Positions 9,978 to 19,958 of a stretch of DNA of 41,874 bases are shown in pieces. Origin of the DNA: Devosiaceae bacterium MH13 (lineage in GTDB: Bacteria > Pseudomonadota > Alphaproteobacteria > Rhizobiales > MH13). The DNA lies in the NCBI GenBank assembly GCA_019192585.1, contig JAHCMG010000253.1, forward strand, positions 1 to 41,874. Reading direction: 5' to 3'. The translations under genes and the position numbers were made by a program. Within the stretch, counting starts at the first letter, position 1, and each line of letters opens with the position of its first letter. Below the pieces are notes generated by a model, which did not search any database, had not been told where the DNA came from, and was given only the letters and a program-made list of their open reading frames with translations.

Positions 9978-11111
9978 CTAAGCGGCTTCCGCATAGGGCT
10001 TGTCGGGAGACGACGGCACCGTGCCGTGCTTCTCAAGAACCGCTTCATAGAGGGCCGCAAGTTCGGCACACAAACGCTCCGCGGTGAACCGGCGATCGTA
10101 AAGCCGCCGCACCGCAGGGCGCATCTCGCGCAGCGTGTCACGGGTCACGACCTCGAGGATCGCGGTGAGGTTCCGCTCGCTTAAGTCGAACGTGTAGCCG
10201 GTCTTGCCCTCATGGACGAGCGCCGCGATACCAGTGCTGGTCGACGCGATCACCGGGGTCCCATTGCGGTACGCTTCGGGGATCACCAGCGGCAGCCCTT
10301 CCCAGCGCGACGGCACAACCAGCGCATCGGCAGAGGCATACCAATCGTCGATGACCGAACGCGCAACCCAGCCGTGGAACGTCACGCTGTTGAGCTCTTG
10401 ATGGACCGAGGGGGCATCAAGCACCGCCGCGCCCAGAATGTGGAAGTGAATATCCGGCCGCATGTTCTGCAACCGCTCGGCAGACGCGAGCAGGACATCG
10501 AGGCCCTTCTGGCGGTCGAACCGGCCGACAAAGACCAGGTTCAGCTTCGCATCCGCAGGGGTCCGCGGCGCAAACAGATCGGTGCGGATATCCCCCGCAC
10601 GGCGATCGGGCACCGCGTTTTCAATCAGTTCGAAATTGCCGCGATAGCCATGGGCGCGCGCGAAAGCCATGTCGAACTTCGACACGCACACAACGCGGTC
10701 GGGCAGCGCGGTCAGCCAGCCTTCGATCCGCATCACGAGCCGCCGCTTGAGCGTGCCTTCGGTGTAGCGGTGTGCCGCCCAGCCATGCCCGCAATAGAGC
10801 ATCGGCTTGCGCACGCCCGCCATCCGTAGGGCGAGCAGCGCGAGCAGCGAAAGCGTGGAATGGAAAAACAGAAGGTCGGGGCGTTCTTCGCGCACCGCAG
10901 TGAACGACGCACGGATCATGTGCACAAAACCCGAGAGCCCACGCTTGTGGCGCGGGTAGCGGTACTGCCGCAGATCGGCATCAACGTAAGAGGCGTGGCT
11001 TTCGGGAACAACGATGGCGTTGTTGAGCCGTCCAACTGCATCGGCGATCAGATTGAGATAGGTCGCGGGCCCACCCTTAGCCGTCTCGCATATATGCACA
11101 ATTCGGGTCAT
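9978..11111 (-). CDS. Glycosyltransferase, family 4 (GT4)
   Basis: Start at internal ATG 11111 (MTRIVHICETAKGGPATYLNLI); LVFVGRFDRQKGLDVLL and PSRWEGLPLVIPEAYRNGTPVIASTSTGI typical of GT4. Confidence 0.88.
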   Translation of the reverse strand: MTRIVHICETAKGGPATYLNLIADAVGRLNNAIVVPESHASYVDADLRQYRYPRHKRGLSGFVHMIRASFTAVREERPDLLFFHSTLSLLALLALRMAGVRKPMLYCGHGWAAHRYTEGTLKRRLVMRIEGWLTALPDRVVCVSKFDMAFARAHGYRGNFELIENAVPDRRAGDIRTDLFAPRTPADAKLNLVFVGRFDRQKGLDVLLASAERLQNMRPDIHFHILGAAVLDAPSVHQELNSVTFHGWVARSVIDDWYASADALVVPSRWEGLPLVIPEAYRNGTPVIASTSTGIAALVHEGKTGYTFDLSERNLTAILEVVTRDTLREMRPAVRRLYDRRFTAERLCAELAALYEAVLEKHGTVPSSPDKPYAEAA

Positions 11112-11306
11112 TCGGCCCTCTCCCGTCCCTAAGGTCACGAGTCCATAGACGTCGCGCCACACATGGACGGGGTAGCAGAAAATACCCTGTTTGTATCAGT
11201 AGATGCAGTTAATCGGTGAACTGATAACCTTACCAGAGCCGAGTATTTGATTAAAACTGTATCTATTAACCTTAACGATTATTCGTAGCCGGCTGAAGGA
11301 CAGGCG

Positions 11307-12776
11307 CTAAACCTTGTAAGCCAGGCGAACACCGCCCCAGTGGCGCCCCGAAAAGTAAAGCGGCACGGACAGGTCCTTCATGATCGCAAACTTGCCGCCG
11401 CCCATGTCGCGCCGGTACGACTGGATAAGAAACGGCTCGGTGTGCTGGCCTGCCTTAAGGCCCACCTTGTCATCAAAGATGCGGCGGTTGCGGCTGTTGG
11501 CGTTGTTCCAGACCGGATCGCTGCCCTGCGGCTTGGAGAATTTCGAGTTGTGCGTCGGCAAGTAGCCGTTGATATCGACGGCGGCGCAGAACACGATCCG
11601 CTCATCGCGGCCGGCAATATCGTCCTGCAGACCTTGGAACAGCCGGTCGGTCAGCGCTGTAAAGGGCGCCAGCACCTGCTCGGGATTGCTGCCGACAATG
11701 GGCTTGTAGGTGTAGTCGAAAAGCTCGGCCTCGGTTATCCGGCCCGCTTCGAGCTCGGCCTCAACGGCCTCCTGCATCTTCGCGGCAGCTTCCTTCGCTT
11801 TGCGCAGGAACCGGCCATCATCGGTGTCCACATCGGCGCTAGCAGTGACTCCGACCAGCCTGTCGGTCTCTTCCACCGCTTTGCCGATCCGGCCCGCCGC
11901 CGTTTCGATGACCGCATTGTTCGACGAGATCGCATCTTGGATGTCGGTCACTTCGGCGACCAGCGACTGCGCGGTTCCTTCAATATCGGCGATCCCGCCC
12001 TCGACCACGTTGCTGGCTTGGCCGATCTCGCCAATCGAGGCGGAGAGGTCTTCGATCACGCTATCGAGCGCCGCGGTCGAATCCTGCACCGCCGACACGC
12101 CGGACAGCGCGTTTTTGCCAAGGCCGATCAGAGCGTCCGCTTCACCATTGAGATCGACCAGCGTCTCTTGGATCTGCTGGGTCGCGTTGGAGGTTTCGGC
12201 GGCCAGTTGCTTCACCTCGCCGGCAACAACAGCAAAGCCCTTACCGGCTTCACCGGCACGGGCAGCCTCAATGGTGGCGTTGAGCGCCAGAAGGTTGGTC
12301 TGCCGGGCGATCTGATCGATCGATTTCGACACGTCCGAGACGCTGCCAAGCGCCGACTGCAAACCCTCCAGCTGCGAATTGATCGCGCTGACCGCATCGA
12401 TCAGCTGGGCAATGTCTTGCGAGGCGCGCGCCAGAGCATCGCGGGACTCCGCCATGGCTTGGCCTGACGCTTCGGCGACCATCGAGGTCGACGTCACCGA
12501 GTCGCGGATGACCTGGGTCTGCGTCTGGGTCTGCGCGGCCATCGCGCTGAGGTTGGCAAACACTTCTGCAAGGCTCGCCGTCGCCGCATTGGCGCTTTCG
12601 ATGGCGCCGGCCACATCGACCATTTCAACGCCAAACGCGGACAGGCCATCGGCCAGCGTCACCAGCGTCTTGCGGGTATGGTCATCATGCACCGGTTCGG
12701 GCGTGGAAACGGTGGGATCTTCGGCCTTGGCCACGGGTTCGATCGGGGAGGACGAACGACGATTGAACGAGAGCAC
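11307..12776 (-). CDS. Soluble methyl-accepting chemotaxis-like protein with C-terminal sensor-like region
   Basis: MCP signalling hairpin [44 protein letters not shown]; no obvious TM segment; C-terminal ~130 aa ([11 protein letters not shown]...[37 protein letters not shown]). Confidence 0.88.
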   Translation of the reverse strand: MLSFNRRSSSPIEPVAKAEDPTVSTPEPVHDDHTRKTLVTLADGLSAFGVEMVDVAGAIESANAATASLAEVFANLSAMAAQTQTQTQVIRDSVTSTSMVAEASGQAMAESRDALARASQDIAQLIDAVSAINSQLEGLQSALGSVSDVSKSIDQIARQTNLLALNATIEAARAGEAGKGFAVVAGEVKQLAAETSNATQQIQETLVDLNGEADALIGLGKNALSGVSAVQDSTAALDSVIEDLSASIGEIGQASNVVEGGIADIEGTAQSLVAEVTDIQDAISSNNAVIETAAGRIGKAVEETDRLVGVTASADVDTDDGRFLRKAKEAAAKMQEAVEAELEAGRITEAELFDYTYKPIVGSNPEQVLAPFTALTDRLFQGLQDDIAGRDERIVFCAAVDINGYLPTHNSKFSKPQGSDPVWNNANSRNRRIFDDKVGLKAGQHTEPFLIQSYRRDMGGGKFAIMKDLSVPLYFSGRHWGGVRLAYKV

Positions 12777-12898
12777 AGCGGCGCCTTTCGCAGGGGAAGT
12801 CTAAGCCGCTTGTTTGCCCAAATAGAGTTAACGGATGCCAAAGACGTGAGCAGATTGCGCTGACGTTACGGAAGTATTGTTCCCTAGGGTCAGGAACA

Positions 12899-14263
12899 CT
12901 ATCGCCGCTCCGTCACGAGCAACGTGGCTTCGGGAAACGCGCCCAGAGCATCGGGCGATTCGAACGTTCCCACCCAGATATCGTACTGCCCTCCCAAGGG
13001 CCCTTCGAACACCAATTCGGGGTTGAGGTCACCGTCCGCGCGGTCATCATTGCAATGCCAGGACCCGTCGGGCTGGTTGATCAGCAAAGTAGTGTCGGCA
13101 TCCCCTTCCACGGCGAAGCGCAGCATGCCGATATCGCCCGCCTCATAGGTGATGCGAACATCGGGCGCATCGGCCACAAAGCCGGCGCAACCAGACAGGG
13201 CGTCGGACGCGCGCAAATTGCCGCCGGCCTGCAGGTCGATACGCTGGGGATCCGGCTGAAAGCCAGCGATAAGGTCGGTATCGGCAAACGTCGCCGGCAG
13301 AGAGAAGTCTGGAAGCCGACGCGGATCAACGGGCTCGGTTTCACCGGCAAGCGTCGCCGCGATCCAGTCTTCATAGGCCGAGACGCGGGTGTAGGTGGTG
13401 AACCGGTCGCCCTCGTCGACACACAGCGTCCCGCCCGACACGATCCCCGCTTGGATGAACTGATCGCCATCGCGGATCAGCAAAGGCCCGCCACTGTCGC
13501 CTGCGCAGGCATCCACCTGCTCGCGCCGAAAGCCGGCGCACAAGACCTCATCATTGCCGCGCTCATCGCAGCGCGCGGCGCGGACAAGCGGAACCTCGGC
13601 GGCGAGCAGCACCGGAGAGGTGCCAAACACCTCAACCGTCTCTTCCGCGCGCTCGGGCCCCTTGCCGCCCACGGTTCCCGAAAGAACCAGCGCACCGGGC
13701 GCGTTGCCCCAGCCGGCGATCACGGCCTCGGTGCCGCGTTCTTCGAACCGGTCCGCGTTCTCGGCGGAGACCAGCGCCACGGTCGGCGCAGAGATGGGTG
13801 TCCGCAGCTCCAACAGGGCAATGTCATCCGCGCCCACGCCCAGATAGTCGGGATGGGTGTAGATCGTCTGCACGTCGACGACCTGGCCGCCCTCTTCAAG
13901 GCTGGTGGACCCAAAGAACACCGCCATCGGACTGGGATCGGTGGGGACGAATTCTTCAACGCAATGGGCGGCCGTCAAGACCCAGCCGGGCGCGACAACC
14001 GTGCCGCCGCAAAAATGCGCTTGAACGCGGTTCGACCCGCCGGTGCGGAACAGCGAGACCTGCCAGGGGAAGGTTTCGATGGACGTGACGCATCCACCCA
14101 TGACGCGCCCATCGCTGCAAAAAGCGTGGGCGGCAGGCACGGTGAGGCCCGAGGGCCCGAAGCCGCCAAGCACGATGCCGAGGCACGCACCTGCGCCAAG
14201 GACCACTCTCTTGAGCGCGGCGCCCGCCACCCCTTGGCCTCGGCGGTGTTGACTATGGCGCAT
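12899..14263 (-). CDS. Secreted trypsin-like serine protease (S1) with C-terminal beta-rich domain
   Basis: Signal-peptide-like N-terminus; intact triad motifs VLTAAHC, DDIALLEL, GDSGGPLL; C-terminal segment ending PLGGQYDIWVGTFESPDALGAFPEATLLVTERR. Confidence 0.92.
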   Translation of the reverse strand: MRHSQHRRGQGVAGAALKRVVLGAGACLGIVLGGFGPSGLTVPAAHAFCSDGRVMGGCVTSIETFPWQVSLFRTGGSNRVQAHFCGGTVVAPGWVLTAAHCVEEFVPTDPSPMAVFFGSTSLEEGGQVVDVQTIYTHPDYLGVGADDIALLELRTPISAPTVALVSAENADRFEERGTEAVIAGWGNAPGALVLSGTVGGKGPERAEETVEVFGTSPVLLAAEVPLVRAARCDERGNDEVLCAGFRREQVDACAGDSGGPLLIRDGDQFIQAGIVSGGTLCVDEGDRFTTYTRVSAYEDWIAATLAGETEPVDPRRLPDFSLPATFADTDLIAGFQPDPQRIDLQAGGNLRASDALSGCAGFVADAPDVRITYEAGDIGMLRFAVEGDADTTLLINQPDGSWHCNDDRADGDLNPELVFEGPLGGQYDIWVGTFESPDALGAFPEATLLVTERR

Positions 14264-14329
14264 GTCTGGTCCCCCTCACTCACGCAGGCCGCAGCGTTGT
14301 CCGGATCACGCCCGCGATCAAGCCATCGA

Positions 14330-15193
14330 TTAGGGCAGTACTGAAAAGTCTGGAACCGCTCCGGCCAAGGCTTGGGTCATCCACGGTGTTTGGTGGCCAT
14401 CGCCGCTGTGGCGAACGGCAAGTGCAAGTTCGGCAAACAGCGCGTTGATGGGTCGCTGAGGTTCATCGAGCGCGCGCAACACGGCCTCGGCAAACGGGCT
14501 GATGCCGGCCTCGGCATCGCCATCAGAGGCTATCTGTCCGGGCGCTGCGGAATAGATCAGCGTCACCGAGCCCGCCGACCCAGATGCTGGCGCAACCAGA
14601 TCGCTGACCGGCTGGGCCGCGCCATTGTCGCTCTGTGGGGCAGGGCGCAGCGGGTTCGCGCGGCACGCATCAACAAAGATCGTCGCATGGACATCCCGGC
14701 GCGCCGCGAGCCGGCCAACCACGCTTGCAACTGGCATGGCACCGGCCGAAAGCCCCGCCCGGTCGGTGATCTCCTGATCGTCAGCCGGCAGCACATAGGT
14801 CGACCCATCGAGCGCTACGCCGTGGCCCCCGAGCCAAACGGTAGCGACCGCACCGTCGGGCACCGTGGCGGCAAAATCTCGAACCAAGCGGTCCAGCTCG
14901 TCTCGCGTGACATCCACATGCACCTGCCCGCCGTGCAGACGGTAGCCAAGCGCCGCAAGCCTATCGCCGATTTGCTGCGCGTCGCTCGTCGCATGCCGTA
15001 GATCGGATGCCAGCGCATAGGTCGAGATGCCAACCACCAACGCATGGCGCTCCGCCGCTTGGGCCACCGCCGGCACGAGCAGCACGAGCGCAGCCAGCAG
15101 TGCCCGCGCAAAGCGGCACAATCGGCGCCCTACGGCAGGGCGAAGCAGGTGCGCGCTTGCCCCGCGACTTATCTTGCAATTCATTAGCAACAA
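14330..15193 (-). CDS. Secreted caspase-like (peptidase C14 / orthocaspase) protein; true start may be slightly downstream of 15193
   Basis: Hydrophobic export signal (ALLAALVLLVPAVAQA), then RHALVVGISTYA; catalytic-type GGHG and VDACRANP motifs. Confidence 0.88.
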   Translation of the reverse strand: MLLMNCKISRGASAHLLRPAVGRRLCRFARALLAALVLLVPAVAQAAERHALVVGISTYALASDLRHATSDAQQIGDRLAALGYRLHGGQVHVDVTRDELDRLVRDFAATVPDGAVATVWLGGHGVALDGSTYVLPADDQEITDRAGLSAGAMPVASVVGRLAARRDVHATIFVDACRANPLRPAPQSDNGAAQPVSDLVAPASGSAGSVTLIYSAAPGQIASDGDAEAGISPFAEAVLRALDEPQRPINALFAELALAVRHSGDGHQTPWMTQALAGAVPDFSVLP

Positions 15194-15252
15194 TGCTTTC
15201 CTTGCGCTGGATCAAAGCCGTCGGGGGAGAGAGCGGTAACGGTCCCTCAAAA

Positions 15253-15267
15253 TGCGAATGATACGCA
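15253..15267. promoter_or_regulatory. Candidate Fur-type iron box TGCGAATGATACGCA
   Basis: 7-1-7 inverted repeat (12/15 self-complementary positions) between the divergent caspase gene and bfd, 57 nt upstream of the bfd ATG; resembles the alphaproteobacterial Fur/Mur box TGCAAATnATTTGCA. Confidence 0.55.
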
Positions 15268-15323
15268 AGAGCGGCGCGTGATCCAGCACGCGCAGGGGTC
15301 AAGTTCGGTAGCGCGACACCATA

Positions 15324-15638
15324 ATGATTGTATGCCACTGCAACGTCATCACAAAAGCCGTCATCGCCGAGGCGATTGAAGAGCTTGTCGCCGACGACCC
15401 GTACCGCCTGATCACGCCAGGGCTCGTCTATCGCCAGCTGGGCAAACGCGGGAAATGCTGCGGTTGCTTTCCGCAGGTCGTTGCTCTAATCGTTGATAGG
15501 TTAGAACAGTTCCAAACTAGCAATCCAGGTTACACTGTTCAACGTACCTCAATCGCCCCAGGACTTCAGGCCGACCTCGCGCGCCCCGGCGCTTTCGAAG
15601 GCATCGCACTGGCACCTGTTCGGCAACGCGACCTCTAG
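15324..15638 (+). CDS. bfd: Bacterioferritin-associated ferredoxin ([2Fe-2S] BFD-like)
   Basis: MIVCHCNVITKAVIAEAI... with CxC and downstream CCGC Cys pair; followed by bfr. Confidence 0.88.
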   Translation: MIVCHCNVITKAVIAEAIEELVADDPYRLITPGLVYRQLGKRGKCCGCFPQVVALIVDRLEQFQTSNPGYTVQRTSIAPGLQADLARPGAFEGIALAPVRQRDL

Positions 15639-15730
15639 GTTCGCGGGGTGGCGCACCCTGCGGCCACCATCCAAACCTATCTCGCGACCACATCTGTGGG
15701 CCGTGACAAAGAACAAGCAGGGACATCGCC

Positions 15731-16216
15731 ATGAAAGGCAGCGAAAAAGTCATCGAGCGGCTGAACGAGGCCCTCTTCCTCGAGCTGGGCGCCATCAACC
15801 AATATTGGCTCCACTACCGCATGCTCGACGATTGGGGTTACGCCAAGCTGGCCAAAAAAGAGCGCGCGGAATCGCTTGAGGAAATGGTGCACGCCGACAA
15901 AATCACGGCGCGTATCCTGTTCCTTGAAGGGCACCCCAACATGCAGACCTTGGCGCCGCTGCGCATCGGCCAGACGGTCAAGGAAGTGCTCGAAGCGGAC
16001 CTCGCCGGCGAGTATGACGCGCGCGCATCCTACTCCAAGTCGCGCGACATTTGCCGCGACGAAGGCGACTATGTCTCCATGCAGATCTTCGAAGAACTGC
16101 TCGCCGACGAAGAAGGCCATATCGACTTCCTCGAGACCCAGTTGCAGCTGCTCGAGTCGATCGGCGAAGAGCGCTACGGCATGCTCAACGCTGTGTCCGC
16201 TGACGAAGCGGAATAA
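15731..16216 (+). CDS. bfr: Bacterioferritin
   Basis: [36 protein letters not shown]...[24 protein letters not shown]...[12 protein letters not shown]; ferroxidase residues and the heme-ligand Met region are conserved. Confidence 0.96.
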   Translation: MKGSEKVIERLNEALFLELGAINQYWLHYRMLDDWGYAKLAKKERAESLEEMVHADKITARILFLEGHPNMQTLAPLRIGQTVKEVLEADLAGEYDARASYSKSRDICRDEGDYVSMQIFEELLADEEGHIDFLETQLQLLESIGEERYGMLNAVSADEAE

Positions 16217-16254
16217 GGCCCGGACAGACGAAGGCGGCGGGGCGAGCGAGTACG

Positions 16255-16992
16255 CTACTCCGCCGCAACCCCTATCGGCGCGCTGTCGGCCACCATATCG
16301 CGCGCCAGCCAACGGTCCAAAAAGCCATCGAGCCACGCATCAAGTGCGGGCTCATACAGCAGGCGCCCTTCAAGGTGCTCGCGGCGCGATTGCGCGCCTG
16401 GGCAGGCCATGCGCTCGGCCCCTTTGACCGTCCATTTGTAGATCATCGCCGCCGTCATCTCAGGATGGAACTGCAGACCCACGGCCGCTGCGCCAACGCG
16501 GAACGCTTGCTCGGGAAACGCCCCGTCAGACGTCGCAAGACGCGTTGCCCCCGAAGGTAGGCCAAACCCATCGCGGTGCCATTGGTAGACCATGGACGGC
16601 CAGTCCATCAGCGCCTGTCCCTGCGGCGTGGGCCGCAGCGGATAGTAGCCAATCTCAACTTCGCCGCCGGGATCGGGTGCAACCGTCGCACCCAAATGCT
16701 GCGCCAGCAGCTGGGCGCCGAGGCACAAGCCCAAGAACGGCGCGCCCTCGCGCAAAGGCACATCTAGCCAATCGGCTTCAGTTTTCAGAAACGGCTCATC
16801 ATCATAGGCCGACATCGGCCCGCCAAAGATGATCGCCCCGCCATGGCCCTCAAGGGTCGGCGGCAGCGGATCACCGAAGCGCGGCTTGCGCACATCAAGC
16901 GCGTGCCCGCGTTCCACAAGCTTGCGACCAACGCGGCCGGGCGTGGAGTGCTCCTGGTGCAGTACAACAAGGATGGGTTTCTTGGGCGCCAT
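16255..16992 (-). CDS. Class I glutamine amidotransferase (GMP synthase glutaminase-like)
   Basis: FLGLCLGAQLLAQHLGA nucleophile elbow and LQFHPE motif; start taken at MAPKKPILVVLHQEHSTPG. Confidence 0.88.
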   Translation of the reverse strand: MAPKKPILVVLHQEHSTPGRVGRKLVERGHALDVRKPRFGDPLPPTLEGHGGAIIFGGPMSAYDDEPFLKTEADWLDVPLREGAPFLGLCLGAQLLAQHLGATVAPDPGGEVEIGYYPLRPTPQGQALMDWPSMVYQWHRDGFGLPSGATRLATSDGAFPEQAFRVGAAAVGLQFHPEMTAAMIYKWTVKGAERMACPGAQSRREHLEGRLLYEPALDAWLDGFLDRWLARDMVADSAPIGVAAE

Positions 16993-17102
16993 GGCGGTCA
17001 AGAAAGTACGCCCGCGCTGGTTTGTCCAGCAACGGGCGTGCAAAAGCGGCGGCCTCTTGCGGCCAAAACTGCGCCTAGCTTGGAAAGCGAGCCAAACGGT
17101 GC

Positions 17103-18410
17103 TCAGCGCACCAGGCGCACCTCTGAAAGGCTCGAACCCATGGCGCCAAACGCTTCGACCATGGCGTCATTGGTCGTCACATCGAAAAAGTGCGCCGGCG
17201 AGGTTGCGCATTCGCGCATGAAGCTCTCGGCGTGCGGATTGCCTTCGACAAACAGCATGTACAGTTGAATGCCCTGAGCTTTGATCTGCGTGCACGTTTC
17301 AACAAGGTTGCCGAACATCTCCGTGCCGCCATTGTTCCAGCCCCACTCGGAATGCCCATCGAAAAGATAGTCTTCCATGGTGGAGTTGCCGTCCGAGATG
17401 AACACCACAACCTTGCGACGCTCATCTGCGTTGTCGGGATAACCGGGAATGCCCCACTCGCCGTTCCAATTGGCGGACACGGTGCGCCAACCCCAGGCAA
17501 GGCCCTGGTCAAACCGGCCGGTGCCGGCAGCCGAGATTTGTCCGACATCACGGATAACCGCAGCGACGTCTTGGCTTGGGCCGATGATCGTCTCACCGCA
17601 GCTGAACCAGCGCTGATCGTGCTCGCCATGTTCATAGCGGTGATCGAGAATGAGGAACGGCACCTCTGCGGGGTTGGCATCGGTCAACCGGTAGGGGCTC
17701 TGGCCTGTTGGCTCTTCGCGCGCCATCACGCAGCCATTCCACTCATCGGCGGTCAGGAGGTTCTCGCCAGGGCTACCCTCCAGACCCGACACCCAGCCAT
17801 CACGGCCATTGCCGATATTCACCACGTCGCCCATCGGCCCGACGGTCACGAACAGTTCGCCTTCATCATCGGCAGCGGCATCCAGCTCCTGCAACATATT
17901 GTCGAGGCTGTCATAGGCGGTGCGCCAGCGGCTGCCGCTGAGCATGGAGCGGGTGGCGTCGATCACGAACGAGATCTCAAGCGGCGCGCTGGCTGCGGCG
18001 GCAACCGAGTTCACCGCAATATCAGCCTCGGTGATACCCAGAACCGACATCAGTGTTAGATCAACCGTGCCCGATGCGTGCACATGGTAGCCGAGCTCGT
18101 GCTCAAAAAGATTGATCTGGTCCACCGCATGACCATGGGTCGGCATCATCGAGCGGAACACGTCACGCGCCACATCCTGGCGGTCCGTCAGTGAACGACC
18201 AACCGACGTCGCGGCAGCCAACACGGCAGCGTCCGCCGCGTCCTGATAGGTGGTCCGCACATCCGAGACGCGGCTGTAATCAAGCGACGCGCCAGCAAGG
18301 CCAATCACCGGAACAGCGGCGAGGGCCATGATGATGGCGACGGCGCCAGACTGATCCCGGCGGAAAGAGGTGGCGGTGGACCGCAACCGGTCCTTGAAAG
18401 TACGCAACAT
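17103..18410 (-). CDS. TadE/TadG-like Flp pilus assembly protein with VWA-type domain (copy A)
   Basis: RSTATSFRRDQSGAVAIIMALAAVPVIGLAGASLDYSR...DAADAAVLAA TadG N-terminus; VWA-like FVIDATRSMLSGS and VVVFISDGNSTM. Alternative upstream start at 18437. Confidence 0.85.
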   Translation of the reverse strand: MLRTFKDRLRSTATSFRRDQSGAVAIIMALAAVPVIGLAGASLDYSRVSDVRTTYQDAADAAVLAAATSVGRSLTDRQDVARDVFRSMMPTHGHAVDQINLFEHELGYHVHASGTVDLTLMSVLGITEADIAVNSVAAAASAPLEISFVIDATRSMLSGSRWRTAYDSLDNMLQELDAAADDEGELFVTVGPMGDVVNIGNGRDGWVSGLEGSPGENLLTADEWNGCVMAREEPTGQSPYRLTDANPAEVPFLILDHRYEHGEHDQRWFSCGETIIGPSQDVAAVIRDVGQISAAGTGRFDQGLAWGWRTVSANWNGEWGIPGYPDNADERRKVVVFISDGNSTMEDYLFDGHSEWGWNNGGTEMFGNLVETCTQIKAQGIQLYMLFVEGNPHAESFMRECATSPAHFFDVTTNDAMVEAFGAMGSSLSEVRLVR

Positions 18411-18593
18411 GGGCGGCTCGCAAATAAATTGGTTCAATTGCGGATAAAATGCAGCTCGAACCTTCCGATCGGGTCAAAACATGTGGTTGAATTTGAATGA
18501 AATTTTGCGTGACCCGCTTAAGGTTTGGGAAACCAAAACGTGGCCGGCCACCACAGTGCCCGGCCCCGGAAAGTTTGGCAAAGACGCCGGCCG

Positions 18594-19958
18594 CTAGCGG
18601 ACCAAGCGCGCGTTCGAAAGCTCGACGCCCATGGTCTGGAATGCATCGGCCATGTCTTCGTTGCGGGTCACATCGTAGAAATGCGTGGCCGAGGACGCGC
18701 AGTCTTCCATGTAGGAGCGCGCGTGCCGGTTGCCTTCGACGAACAACGTGAAGACGGTGACACCGTCCTCTTTCGCCTGGTCGCAGACATCCACCAAATT
18801 GCCCAGCATCTCGGTGCCGGCATTGTTGTAGCCCCACTCCTGGACCCCATCGAAGCGCCATTCTTCCATGGTCGATTTGCCGTCCGAGATGAACACAACA
18901 ACCTTGCGGCGTTGCACCTCGGGGTTGGGGTGATCTTCGATCTCCCAAGCGTCCTGCCAACGCGATGACACCGCACGCCAGCCCCAGGCCATGCCCTGGT
19001 CAAACCGGCCGGTCCCCGCAGCGCGGATCCGGTCCACCTGGCGCATCACCTCGTTAACGTCCTCCATGGGGCCAATGACCTCATGGGGGCATTTGAACTG
19101 CCGGCTACCGCGCCCTTCATAGGCGTGGTTGCGCTCGTCCTGGTCCATGACCTCGAACAAGAAATCATCATGGGGGGCATCGCTGAGATGGTACGGGTTT
19201 TCAGCGGTCGGCTCCTCGCGGGCGAAGACGCAGCCATCCCAATCATCGGCGTCGAGCGGATCGGCCTGCGCCGGCCATGTCCCTTCATCCTGCCCCTCAA
19301 GCCCCCAGACCCAATCTTGCCGGTGCGAACCGATGTTCACCGTGTCGCCCATCGGCACGACCGTGACGATCAGGTCGCCGGGGCCACGCGTCGACCGGTT
19401 CAGCGTGTCGAGCATGGCATCAAGGCTGTCATAGGCCGTCTGCCAACGGCTGCCGCGCAGCATCGAGTTTGTGGCGTCGATGACAAAAGCCACCTCCAGC
19501 GGTTCGCCGGCTGCGACCGCCGACGATTCCACGCCGAAGCGCACAGTGTCGATGTGCATAACCTCGAGGAGGGTAGAATCCACGCTTCCGGTCACCGAAA
19601 GCTGGTAGCCGTTTTCGGTTTCGCTAAGGCTGAGGTTTTCGAGCGTGTGTCCAGGGTCCGGCGCATGGGCGCCGAACACCTGCCGCGCCAAGTCCTCGCG
19701 GGCCTGAAGCGTCGGCAAAGAGGCCGTCGTGGCTGCGAGCACCGCGGCGTCCGCTGCGGCCTGAAAATTGACCTGCGCGTCGGTCGCCCGGGTGTAATCG
19801 ATCGCCGCGCCGGTGAGCCCAACCACGGGCACCAGCGCCATGGCGTACAGGACGACGACTGTGCCGCGAGCGTCGCGCGAGAAAGCGGAGAAGGTGGAGC
19901 GAAGGCGGGCCTTCAACCCGTGCAGGGCGCCGGCCGGTTTTGGGAGCGTATTCGGCAT
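18594..19958 (-). CDS. TadE/TadG-like Flp pilus assembly protein with VWA-type domain (copy B)
   Basis: Same architecture as copy A: SRDARGTVVVLYAMALVPVVGLTGAAIDYTRATDAQVNFQAAADAAVLAA; FVIDATNSMLRGSRWQTAYDSLD; VVVFISDGKSTMEEW. Confidence 0.85.
   Translation of the reverse strand: MPNTLPKPAGALHGLKARLRSTFSAFSRDARGTVVVLYAMALVPVVGLTGAAIDYTRATDAQVNFQAAADAAVLAATTASLPTLQAREDLARQVFGAHAPDPGHTLENLSLSETENGYQLSVTGSVDSTLLEVMHIDTVRFGVESSAVAAGEPLEVAFVIDATNSMLRGSRWQTAYDSLDAMLDTLNRSTRGPGDLIVTVVPMGDTVNIGSHRQDWVWGLEGQDEGTWPAQADPLDADDWDGCVFAREEPTAENPYHLSDAPHDDFLFEVMDQDERNHAYEGRGSRQFKCPHEVIGPMEDVNEVMRQVDRIRAAGTGRFDQGMAWGWRAVSSRWQDAWEIEDHPNPEVQRRKVVVFISDGKSTMEEWRFDGVQEWGYNNAGTEMLGNLVDVCDQAKEDGVTVFTLFVEGNRHARSYMEDCASSATHFYDVTRNEDMADAFQTMGVELSNARLVR

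Noticed and set aside
11340-12467. 375-aa plus-strand ORF opposite the MCP-like gene
   Set aside because: Antisense shadow ORF; the MCP signalling motif on the other strand is unambiguous.
12878-12898. TGTTCC-N9-GGAACA inverted repeat after the trypsin-like gene stop
   Set aside because: Only a 6-bp stem with 9-nt loop and no T-run; too weak to call as terminator or operator without conservation data.
13055-14344. 429-aa plus-strand ORF opposite the trypsin-like gene
   Set aside because: Antisense to a protease with intact catalytic triad; no domain seen.
18540-18551. Perfect 12-nt palindrome GTGGCCGGCCAC between the two TadG-like genes
   Set aside because: No loop for a hairpin and no T-run; a GC-rich palindrome of this size is expected by chance in this composition. 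Kept only as a note.
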